Of a DNA stretch of 5,185 bases, positions 1 through 5,185 are shown one piece after another. This stretch comes from Actinomycetota bacterium (GTDB taxonomy: Bacteria; Actinomycetota; Actinomycetes; Nanopelagicales; Nanopelagicaceae), in assembly GCA_005793655.1 (NCBI GenBank), contig SXRC01000113.1, positions 1 to 5,185 of the forward strand, written 5' to 3'. The notes under the pieces were generated by a model, which ran no database searches, was not told the origin of the DNA, and was given only the letters and a program-made list of their open reading frames with translations. The position numbers were made by a program, and so were the translations under genes. Position 1 is the first letter of the stretch. Every line of letters starts with the position of its first letter.

Positions 1-980
1 GACCAACCAATACTTGCGATTTCAGTCTCTGCAATAGCTGATGCTTTTTGCCAAAGAGTTGAATCACTATTTTGGCTGGTAATTTGGTTTGGAAGTGAGG
101 TAAGAATTAAATCTGCCTCACGCTTGTTATCAATATCAGCAACTCTGGGATCAATTACCACCAGGTTTTTACACTGAGCTATAAATGTATTTGTGCTCCG
201 AGAAAGTGTTGTCCGCCCAATTACGACTATATTTTCAGGAGTTAATTTGTCAGCAATTTTTGGATCGGTAAGAAAAAGTGATGAATGAGCAATTGCTTGC
301 GGAAATGAAATTGGATCTTCAGATATAACCGGCCAGTTTAATTCTCTGGCAAAATCATTAATCTCACCGAGTGTATAACCGGCACGATCATGGCCAATGA
401 TTAATACTCCTGTAGTTAAATCCAGCTTTCCACCAATTTTATTTGAATAATTTGGAGGAGTAATTTTTATGCCCGCCAACCAATCGTTTTTCTCTTCACT
501 AATCAGCGGTTCATCAAATTGCACATTAAGATGAAGTGGCCCATCAGTAAGTAATGGTTTTAAATTTATATCTGTTGATAGATCATGAGTTTTGACTGCC
601 GAAAAAATATCCACTTGATCCGTAGTTTGATTGGCGCCCGTCTTTCTAAGACGAGCAGGGCGATCGGCAGTAATAATTAGTAATTTACTATTGCTATGAA
701 GTGCTTCTAATGCTGCTGGATGAAAATTTGCTGCTGCAGTTCCACTTGTACAGATTACCGCCACATAATTATTACTTGCTTTGGCTATTCCTAAAGCGAA
801 AAATGCAGCACCACGTTCATCAATTTTTATGTGTAAATCAATTATTTGCTTACTCGATGCTTCACCTAGTGCAATTAACAAGGGTGCGTTACGTGATCCT
901 GGACAGACTACAAAGTCGCTAACTCCTAATTCAATTAATTGTCTAAGCAGTGAGTGAGCCAATTTAGTTGAATTACTCAA
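1..980 (-). CDS. menD: MenD, SEPHCHC synthase (N-terminal 326 codons; 3' end off the left edge)
   Basis: Thiamine-diphosphate enzyme that adds the succinic semialdehyde unit from 2-oxoglutarate to isochorismate, the first committed step of menaquinone synthesis in the cytoplasm. I translated the minus strand by hand. It shows the PYR-domain signatures PGSRNAPL (residues 27-34), DERGAAFFALG (54-64), TSGTAAANFHPAALEA (78-93) and ADRPARLRKTGANQTTDQ (105-122). Glu55 and Gln118 sit where I recall the catalytic Glu55 and Gln118 of the E. coli enzyme. The remainder (from about residue 190) is the central domain; the C-terminal ThDP-diphosphate domain (about 220 residues in a ~550-residue family) lies beyond the window. 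The start is TTG at 980-978: an in-frame stop at 995-993 excludes anything further upstream, and an AAGGGGGG Shine-Dalgarno at 993-986 lies 5 nt before it. The start overlaps the menC stop (TTGA), so translation is probably coupled to menC. The frame is intact across the whole visible part. Confidence 0.95.
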   Translation of the reverse strand, partial: MSNSTKLAHSLLRQLIELGVSDFVVCPGSRNAPLLIALGEASSKQIIDLHIKIDERGAAFFALGIAKASNNYVAVICTSGTAAANFHPAALEALHSNSKLLIITADRPARLRKTGANQTTDQVDIFSAVKTHDLSTDINLKPLLTDGPLHLNVQFDEPLISEEKNDWLAGIKITPPNYSNKIGGKLDLTTGVLIIGHDRAGYTLGEINDFARELNWPVISEDPISFPQAIAHSSLFLTDPKIADKLTPENIVVIGRTTLSRSTNTFIAQCKNLVVIDPRVADIDNKREADLILTSLPNQITSQNSDSTLWQKASAIAETEIASIGW

Positions 981-1918
981 ATTAGCCCCCCTTCATAAAT
1001 TGCATTTACCCTATCTTGCCACCAAATTTGCCTATCATTGCCAACCCTTAATTCACTTATTCGATCTGGAATTATCTTTTGATTCTTGATTACTCCATCA
1101 GATGCTACAAGTGGAGTACTTGTTACATCCTCTTGAAGTAATGCAACTGTTCCTAATCCACATGGGCCATAGAGATTTGGAACTAAGGATGCAAGTGTTA
1201 AACCATGAGATATTCCAATACTGCTATCTAATGCACTTGAAACTACGACTGGTAATTTTATCTTTTCAATAATACTTAAAGCAGCAGCGATACCACCACT
1301 TGGTGCCCATTTAATGATTGCCACATCGGCAACCTCTGCAAGTTTTGTGAAATCCCCATTTAGATATTTCCTAATTGATTCATCGGCTGCAATCTTTGTA
1401 TTTATCCTTTTTCTAAGTGATTTAAGATCTGCTATATCTATGCATGGTTGTTCAACATAATCAATGACGCCAGTAAATTCACTCTCATAATTTTGTATAT
1501 TTGCAGCAGCTTCTTCCAAGGTCCAAGAGCCATTTGCATCAATTCTAATTTTGGCACCTGGAGTAAGTCTTATGACCTCAGCTAGTATCGCCCGATCATT
1601 TTCGTAATCTTTAACCTTGATTTTTACTGTGTTACAGCCAGCAAAACCTTTGAGTATGCCTGCTACCTCATTAACAGGAACATTTGGAATTGTTGCATTA
1701 ATTGGAATTAGATCTCTACCACCCTTTGGAGTGCTGATTGTGGCTGATTCAATTGCAGCTTTAAGCCAAGTTGTGGCCTCTATATTTTGATATTCAATAA
1801 AAGGTGCGAACTCACTCCACCCTGCTGGGCCTTCAAATACTGCTACTTCTCGAATTTTTAAATCACGAAAATTTGATTTAACGGGCAATGCAACTACTTG
1901 AAGTTGATACGGAAACAT
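977..1918 (-). CDS. menC: MenC, o-succinylbenzoate synthase
   Basis: Enolase-superfamily enzyme that dehydrates SHCHC to o-succinylbenzoate, using a divalent metal ion. The 313 residues begin with the N-terminal capping domain, which has a typical actinobacterial opening (ALP..., then EGPAGWSEFAPF at 29-40). The barrel domain carries the full catalytic set: the KxK motif at Lys99-Ile-Lys101 (Lys101 probable base), metal ligands Asp127 (DANGSW), Glu156 (VEQP) and Asp179 (ADES), and the second lysine Lys203 (IIKWAPSGG). Length is normal for the family and no active-site residue is missing, so it should be functional. The start is ATG at 1918-1916, 3 nt after the menB stop and in the same frame, with no recognisable Shine-Dalgarno (the upstream bases are GACCTTAAGTA). 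Re-initiation by ribosomes finishing menB is the likely route. The stop overlaps the TTG start of menD by 4 nt. Some members of this family also act as N-acylamino acid racemases; the men context favours OSB synthase. Confidence 0.95.
   Translation of the reverse strand: MFPYQLQVVALPVKSNFRDLKIREVAVFEGPAGWSEFAPFIEYQNIEATTWLKAAIESATISTPKGGRDLIPINATIPNVPVNEVAGILKGFAGCNTVKIKVKDYENDRAILAEVIRLTPGAKIRIDANGSWTLEEAAANIQNYESEFTGVIDYVEQPCIDIADLKSLRKRINTKIAADESIRKYLNGDFTKLAEVADVAIIKWAPSGGIAAALSIIEKIKLPVVVSSALDSSIGISHGLTLASLVPNLYGPCGLGTVALLQEDVTSTPLVASDGVIKNQKIIPDRISELRVGNDRQIWWQDRVNAIYEGGLI
986..993 (-). promoter_or_regulatory. Shine-Dalgarno of menD, inside the end of menC
   Basis: The minus strand reads AAGGGGGG here, close to the AAGGAGG consensus, and ends 5 nt before the TTG start of menD at 980. 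It also encodes the last Gly-Gly of MenC, so the ribosome site is embedded in the upstream gene. This decides the TTG start, because an in-frame stop lies immediately upstream (995-993). Confidence 0.7.
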
Positions 1919-1921
1919 TAC

Positions 1922-2800
1922 TTAAGGTCGTTTAGGAAATTTATTAAAATTCGGTTCACGCTTTTCTTTAAAGGCGTTTCTACCTTCTTGGCCCTCCTCT
2001 GTTAAATAAAACAACATAGTTGCATCCCCTGCTAATTGTTGAATCCCAGCTAAACCATCATCTGCAGCATTAAGGCTTGCCTTAAGTAGGCGTAGCGCCA
2101 TTGGTGAGTGGCGCAACATCTCTCGCGCCCAAGAAACTGTTTCAGCTTCTAGTTCTTTAACTGGCACGACTGCATTCACTAATCCCATATCTAACGCCTC
2201 TTGTGCATCGTATTGTCGACACAAAAACCAAATTTCTCGAGCTTTCTTTTGTCCAATATGCGCAGCAAGTAAACCTGCACCATATCCACCATCAAATGAG
2301 CCAACCATTGGACCAGTTTGACCAAACTTTGAATTCTCAGCTGCAATTGTTAAGTCACAAACTACATGCAGCACATGTCCTCCACCTATTGCCCAGCCAG
2401 CAACCATTGCAACAACTGGCTTTGGAGTTCTTCGTATTTGAACTTGTAGATCTAAAACATTTAGTCGGCCAATTCCTTTTTTACTCAACGCGTCATCACC
2501 TAAATATCCATCATCCCCACGAACGCTTATGTCACCGCCAGAGCAAAATGCCTCATCGCCGGCACCGGTAAAAATAATTACACCGACTTGATCATTATCT
2601 CGTGCAAGATTAAATGCTTCAGCCAATTCAGAAATAGTTTGTGGCCTAAAAGCGTTTTGAACTTGTGGGCGGTTAATTGTAATTTTCGCCATACCCTCAG
2701 CTGTTTGATATTTAATATCAACAAAATTCTCACCGCCACTACCCGTTTGCCAGTTAGGGATAACTCTCTCACCTGGCTGTCGCTTAATCGGCTTGCTCAA
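1922..2800 (-). CDS. menB: MenB, 1,4-dihydroxy-2-naphthoyl-CoA synthase
   Basis: Crotonase-fold enzyme that closes the second ring of the naphthoquinone, turning OSB-CoA into DHNA-CoA. From the TTG at 2800 it has 292 residues (E. coli about 285). Visible family motifs are FCSGGD (85-90, oxyanion side), GWAIGGGHVLH (about 135-145), FGQTGPMVGSFDGG (159-172) with the catalytic Asp170, EIWFLCRQYDA (189-199) and LFYLTEEGQEGRNAF (263-277) with the late conserved tyrosine Tyr265. Gln161-Thr-Gly163 and Trp191 match the bicarbonate-binding set of type I MenB, so bicarbonate is expected to be the catalytic base. The start is uncertain. TTG at 2812 is the longest form but lacks a Shine-Dalgarno. TTG at 2800 has GGAG 6 nt upstream and is preferred. 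An in-frame stop at 2830-2828 bounds both. First gene of the menB-menC-menD operon, divergent from menE. Confidence 0.97.
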   Translation of the reverse strand: MSKPIKRQPGERVIPNWQTGSGGENFVDIKYQTAEGMAKITINRPQVQNAFRPQTISELAEAFNLARDNDQVGVIIFTGAGDEAFCSGGDISVRGDDGYLGDDALSKKGIGRLNVLDLQVQIRRTPKPVVAMVAGWAIGGGHVLHVVCDLTIAAENSKFGQTGPMVGSFDGGYGAGLLAAHIGQKKAREIWFLCRQYDAQEALDMGLVNAVVPVKELEAETVSWAREMLRHSPMALRLLKASLNAADDGLAGIQQLAGDATMLFYLTEEGQEGRNAFKEKREPNFNKFPKRP

Positions 2801-2806
2801 GAGGTG

Positions 2807-2810
2807 CTCC
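2807..2810 (-). promoter_or_regulatory. Shine-Dalgarno supporting the inner TTG start of menB
   Basis: The minus strand reads GGAG at 2810-2807 followed by six bases and then TTG at 2800-2798. This GGAG overlaps the other possible start (TTG at 2812-2810), so the two choices are mutually informative: if the inner start is used, the outer TTG is simply part of the ribosome site. The alternative is a leaderless mRNA starting at 2812, but no well-placed -10 element fits that. Confidence 0.5.
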
Positions 2811-2816
2811 AAAGGT

Positions 2817-2845
2817 TTAACTAGTAATTAGATAAGAGATAGCCT
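2817..2845 (+). promoter_or_regulatory. Candidate promoter for menE-menA
   Basis: A -35-like TTAACT (2817-2822, four of six to TTGACA) and a -10-like TAGCCT (2840-2845, fits TANNNT) are separated by exactly 17 bp. Transcription would begin around 2851-2855, at or within a few bases of the menE ATG at 2855, giving a leaderless or nearly leaderless mRNA. This fits the absence of a good Shine-Dalgarno before menE. The -35 half overlaps the 5' region of menB on the other strand. This is read by eye only. Confidence 0.4.
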
Positions 2846-2846
2846 A
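2827..2846 (-). promoter_or_regulatory. Probable promoter zone of menB-menC-menD
   Basis: The menB operon must start from the short divergent region. Minus-strand candidates for a -10 are TAGGCT (2846-2841), which is the complement-side reading of the same TAGCCTA that serves menE, and TCTAAT (2832-2827). Neither has a convincing -35. Because the two genes share about 50 bp, the RNA polymerase sites for the two directions almost certainly overlap, and expression of the two operons may be mutually exclusive on a given molecule. Exact element not resolved. Confidence 0.25.
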
Positions 2847-2854
2847 CGGTGATT

Positions 2855-3937
2855 ATGGGAGAAAAAGAACTGCGTGATTTAATCCCTATTCAGGCTGAGT
2901 GGTCAATCCCACAACTGCAGGAAAATTTAGCGGCAGCACTTAAAGGATCAGGCCCTGCACTATCAACTGGTGAGGTTTTAGCAAAAAAAATTGATAAATC
3001 AATTGCAATGGTTGTCTCCACCTCTGGCTCAACTGGAGAAGCAAAATCAGTAGCTATCTCATCAACTGCGCTAATTGCATCAATAAATGCCTGCCATAAA
3101 TACTTAGGTGCAACTCCGGGAGATAGCTGGTCACTTTTATTGCCGACAAATCACATTGCAGGCTTAAATGTAATTATTAGAGCAACTGCGCTAGGAACAA
3201 GAGTTGTTGATAATAGAAATGTTGAAAATTATATTGATACTGATTTTATCTCAATTGTGCCTACCCAGCTACATAAAGCATTAACCACCGATGCGAAATT
3301 GTTGGAGCACTTAACTGCAGCTGAGGCGGTGCTAGTCGGTGGTGGGCCAATAAGTGAAAAGATTAAAAAGGATGCTGCGAGTAAACATATTAAAGTTGTC
3401 ACAACCTACGGCATGACGGAAATGTGTGGGGGTTGTATCTACAATCAAAAACCACTAGATGGGGTTGAAGTAAGAATTTCGACCTCTGGATTAATTCAAC
3501 TATCTGGTCCCATGATGGCATCTGGATACCTTTCTGCCTCAGGTCAGATAAGTCAGATCGATAAAAGTAGTTGGTTTGAAAGCAATGATTTAGGTGAAGT
3601 ATCAAATGGCCTGCTTAAAGTTTTAGGTAGAGCTGATGATGTAATTATTTCAGGGGGTGAAAAAATATCAATGGCTCTCGTTGAAGAAATGATTGCAAAA
3701 ATTTATCCCACTCAGGATTTGATTACTTTCGCCATGCAGGATGAGGTATGGGGGCAACAACTATGTGTTGGCAGCACCTCTGAGATGCAGGTTGGAAAAT
3801 TACGCCAAACTCTTGGTCCAATTTTTACACCAAAGAAAATATACTTGTTTGATCAAATACCAAAAACCGCAATTGGAAAGTTAGATCGAAAAAAAGCAAC
3901 TGAGTTAGCAAAAGGGATGAAGGTGGCAGATGAATAA
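2855..3937 (+). CDS. menE: MenE, o-succinylbenzoate-CoA ligase
   Basis: Adenylate-forming enzyme that uses ATP and CoA to convert OSB to OSB-CoA, the substrate of the divergently encoded MenB. The 360 residues from ATG 2855 are short compared with the ~450-480 of enterobacterial MenE but match the compact actinobacterial type. Core motifs are present in order: phosphate-binding TSGSTG at 56-61 with Lys64, TYGMTE at 184-189, the SNDLGE motif with the ATP-ribose aspartate Asp245, GRADD with Arg259 at the hinge, and the C-terminal PKTAIGKLDRKK with catalytic Lys342. All key residues are intact. The start could also be GTG at 2849 (two codons longer); an in-frame TAG at 2840-2842 excludes anything further. 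The ATG is preferred because of the candidate promoter geometry. The end overlaps menA by 8 nt. A generic acyl-CoA ligase is possible from motifs alone, but the operon makes OSB the clear substrate. Confidence 0.94.
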   Translation: MGEKELRDLIPIQAEWSIPQLQENLAAALKGSGPALSTGEVLAKKIDKSIAMVVSTSGSTGEAKSVAISSTALIASINACHKYLGATPGDSWSLLLPTNHIAGLNVIIRATALGTRVVDNRNVENYIDTDFISIVPTQLHKALTTDAKLLEHLTAAEAVLVGGGPISEKIKKDAASKHIKVVTTYGMTEMCGGCIYNQKPLDGVEVRISTSGLIQLSGPMMASGYLSASGQISQIDKSSWFESNDLGEVSNGLLKVLGRADDVIISGGEKISMALVEEMIAKIYPTQDLITFAMQDEVWGQQLCVGSTSEMQVGKLRQTLGPIFTPKKIYLFDQIPKTAIGKLDRKKATELAKGMKVADE

Positions 3938-4778
3938 GTGGATAATTGGTGCCAGAGTTAAAACTCTTCCTGCTGCAGTATCTCCAGTTTTAATTGGTAC
4001 ATTTTATGCATTAGAAGTTAATTGGATTAATGCCTTTCTTGCTTTGATCGTTTCACTTTCCCTGCAAATAGCGGTTAATTATGCTAACGACTACTCCGAT
4101 GGAATCCGTGGTACAGACACTGACCGAGTGGGACCAATCAGATTAGTTGCTTCAGGATTGGCATCAGCTAAGTCGGTTAGACGTGCTTCCTACATCTCAT
4201 TTTTACTTGCTGTGGTTGCAGGCAGCTTACTGTCATTCAATATTTCGCTTTGGCTAATACCAGTTGGTGGCATTTGTATTTTGGCAGCTTGGGGCTACAC
4301 CGGTGGCAAACAGCCATACGGATACTTAGGGTTTGGTGAATTTTCAGTCTTTATTTTTTTTGGTTTAGTTGCCACAGTTGGAAGCTACTACGTTCAATCT
4401 GAGCAATTAAACTGGCAGATACTGTTGTTATCAGTTCCAGTCGGCTTGCTGTCCTGCGCAATCTTGGTTATCAATAACTTACGGGATCTGCCAAACGATA
4501 CGCTGGTGAGTAAGCGGACAGTTGCAGTTCGAATTGGAGATATCAACACCCGAAAATTTTTTGCATTTTTATTAATCACAGCCCAATTAGCAGCACTTAG
4601 TGCAACCGGAATTGATCAATTAGTAGCGCTAACTCTTGTTTGCCTACCCTTCACTTACCAAGTAGTTAAGCAAGTTTTAGGCGGGGCAAAAGATATAGTG
4701 CTAATCACTGTGCTGAATAACACTGCCCGCCTACAGTTACTTATGTCAGCTTTAATTGCTACTGCACTTTATATTTAA
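3930..4778 (+). CDS. menA: MenA, DHNA polyprenyltransferase
   Basis: UbiA-superfamily integral membrane enzyme that attaches the polyprenyl tail to DHNA with loss of CO2, giving demethylmenaquinone. The 282-residue protein is mostly hydrophobic, with about eight to nine membrane segments (for example near 13-30, 34-50, 87-105, 136-155, 163-183, 231-248 and 264-281). The first Asp-rich motif is N-D-Y-S-D-G-x-R-G-T-D-x-D-R at 53-66, and the second is N-N-L-R-D-L-P-N-D at 182-190 followed by SKRTVAVRIG; both are the metal-diphosphate binding sites and are complete. The GPIRLVASG stretch after the first motif is typical of MenA rather than UbiA. The start is ATG 3930, inside the end of menE (8-nt overlap, different frame), with AAGG 6 nt upstream, so it is probably translated together with menE. 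Tail length cannot be told from sequence. Confidence 0.95.
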   Translation: MNKWIIGARVKTLPAAVSPVLIGTFYALEVNWINAFLALIVSLSLQIAVNYANDYSDGIRGTDTDRVGPIRLVASGLASAKSVRRASYISFLLAVVAGSLLSFNISLWLIPVGGICILAAWGYTGGKQPYGYLGFGEFSVFIFFGLVATVGSYYVQSEQLNWQILLLSVPVGLLSCAILVINNLRDLPNDTLVSKRTVAVRIGDINTRKFFAFLLITAQLAALSATGIDQLVALTLVCLPFTYQVVKQVLGGAKDIVLITVLNNTARLQLLMSALIATALYI

Positions 4779-4784
4779 AAGCAG

Positions 4785-4797
4785 TAAACTAAGCGCA
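4785..4797 (+). promoter_or_regulatory. Candidate leaderless promoter for the small membrane protein gene
   Basis: TAAACT at 4785-4790 fits the actinobacterial -10 (TANNNT). It is followed by exactly six bases and then the A of the ATG at 4797, which is where transcription from this element would start. No Shine-Dalgarno is present before the ATG. No good -35 is seen. The geometry is that of a leaderless transcript, giving the gene a promoter independent of menE-menA. Read by eye only. Confidence 0.45.
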
Positions 4798-5054
4798 TGA
4801 TTAGGCTAATCGCAATCTTAGCAACGGTTATAACTATTTACGCTTTTATCGACTGCGCAATCACGCCTCAAGAGATGGTGGAAAAGTTTCCGAAGTGGGC
4901 TTGGTTATTAATTATTGTATTTACTGGTGGTATTTTTGTAGGCAGCATCGCCTGGTTTGTTGTTGGTAAGCCAAGAAGGCCGGGCAAAGGGCGTGGTGGA
5001 CCAAAAAAAATTATTCCACCTGATGACGATCCGGACTTTTTAAGAAAGCTATAA
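4797..5054 (+). CDS. Small two-helix membrane protein, PLDc_N (PLD-nuclease N-terminal) type
   Basis: An 85-residue protein with two membrane segments (about 3-19 and 35-56). These are joined by a short loop with the D-C at 19-20 and the PKWAW motif at 32-36, then GKPRRPG (57-63), a basic glycine-rich linker, and an acidic end PPDDDPDFLRKL (74-85). The paired helices with a P-K-W between them and a G-[KR]-P after the second are the PLDc_N pattern (named for the N-terminus of some cardiolipin synthases), and the acidic tail is common in actinobacterial members. There is no phospholipase catalytic HKD motif, so this is not itself a phospholipase or nuclease. Its function is not known. Position between menA and ccsB suggests a role in the membrane around respiratory-chain assembly, but that is inference. 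It is 18 nt after menA and its stop overlaps the convergent ccsB end. Confidence 0.85.
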   Translation: MIRLIAILATVITIYAFIDCAITPQEMVEKFPKWAWLLIIVFTGGIFVGSIAWFVVGKPRRPGKGRGGPKKIIPPDDDPDFLRKL

Positions 5055-5185
5055 ACCTGAATATGTATGGCGGCCCGTGCCCCACACATTTATATAAATA
5101 TAATTAAATAAAAATGTAGATCCAGCTAGCAAACAAAGCCAGGCAGCTTTTTTACCACGCCAACCAACTGTTACACGTGCGTGTA
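5049..5185 (-). CDS. ccsB: CcsB/ResC cytochrome c biogenesis protein (C-terminal 44 codons; 5' end off the right edge)
   Basis: Hand translation of the minus strand from 5183 to 5049 gives 44 residues and a TAG stop. It opens with HARVTVGWRGKKAAW, continues through a hydrophobic helix, and ends GTGRHTYSGL. The combination of HAR(A/V)T-x-GW-x-G-(R/K)-(R/K)-AA followed by a final membrane helix and G-x-H-(S/T)-Y-(A/S)-G-L is the C-terminus of actinobacterial CcsB, the heme-handling (WWD-family) membrane subunit of System II cytochrome c maturation, which works with a ResB partner. The heme-binding WWD region lies outside the window. The two leftover bases at the edge (TA) would fit the Leu usually found before His-Ala-Arg. 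The stop (5051-5049) overlaps the end of the small membrane protein gene by 6 nt. Identity rests on a short tail, hence some caution. Confidence 0.82.
   Translation of the reverse strand, partial: HARVTVGWRGKKAAWLCLLAGSTFLFNYIYINVWGTGRHTYSGL

Noticed and set aside
701..922. 73-codon open frame on the plus strand opposite menD
   Set aside because: Antisense to the conserved PYR-domain motifs of menD; composition is low-complexity Leu/His and typical of a shadow frame.
2203..2571. 122-codon open frame on the plus strand opposite menB
   Set aside because: It lies wholly antisense to the strongly supported menB, its product is rich in His, Gln and Leu with no recognisable domain, and no start signal is evident.
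2813..2854. Riboswitch or structured leader before menE or menB
   Set aside because: The space is far too short for a known riboswitch and no stable stem is visible.
5035..5051. Possible terminator hairpin around CTTTTTAAGAAAG at the convergent end
   Set aside because: Only a four-base AT-rich stem with no following U-run beyond coding sequence; not a credible intrinsic terminator.
4868..5089. 73-codon minus-strand open frame across the end of the small membrane gene
   Set aside because: The minus-strand reading that matches a known family (CcsB tail, stop at 5049) is in another frame, and the plus-strand PLDc_N-type gene explains this interval.
5088..5099. Perfect 12-bp AT palindrome ATTTATATAAAT
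   Set aside because: It lies inside the ccsB coding tail, where AT-rich codons for a membrane helix (Tyr, Ile, Asn) readily give such strings; no second copy or operator context.
5172..5185. TACAC-GTGC-GTGTA inverted repeat at the right edge
   Set aside because: Five-base arms inside ccsB coding sequence (His-Ala-Arg-Val); too short for a meaningful hairpin or operator.

Overview
The window is a compact stretch of a low-GC (about 40% by eye), gene-dense actinobacterial genome that carries most of the classical menaquinone (vitamin K2) pathway. The assignment to Actinobacteria rests on three things: the gene order menB-menC-menD diverging from menE-menA; the small PLDc_N-type membrane protein between menA and a c-type cytochrome biogenesis gene; and the protein variants, such as a short MenE of about 360 residues. 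With the annotated starts, under 2% of the window is non-coding. Genes overlap or nearly touch at almost every junction. Together with the low GC, this suggests a streamlined planktonic actinobacterium (acI/Nanopelagicales-like), but that placement is an inference.

Layout. On the minus strand, read right to left: menB (1922-2800), menC (977-1918) and the first 326 codons of menD (1-980), which runs off the left edge. menB and menC are separated by 3 nt, and menC and menD overlap by 4 nt. On the plus strand: menE (2855-3937) and menA (3930-4778) overlap by 8 nt, followed after 18 nt by a small two-helix membrane protein (4797-5054). The two operons diverge from a very short control region at about 2801-2854. 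At the right edge the C-terminal end of ccsB/resC lies on the minus strand (5049-5185) and converges on the small gene with a 6-nt stop-to-stop overlap.

How they work together. MenD condenses isochorismate with 2-oxoglutarate. MenC dehydrates SHCHC to o-succinylbenzoate (OSB), MenE activates it to OSB-CoA, and MenB cyclises that to DHNA-CoA. MenA prenylates free DHNA in the membrane to demethylmenaquinone. The pathway steps MenF, MenH, the DHNA-CoA thioesterase and the final methyltransferase MenG/UbiE are not in this window. CcsB belongs to System II cytochrome c maturation, so the whole neighbourhood serves the respiratory chain.

Nothing here looks like a mobile element, CRISPR array, RNA gene or novel defence system. 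The points worth a second look are small-scale: expression signals (a candidate leaderless promoter, a compact divergent promoter, TTG starts), reciprocal stop-codon overlap, and the unexplained small membrane protein conserved between menaquinone and cytochrome c genes.
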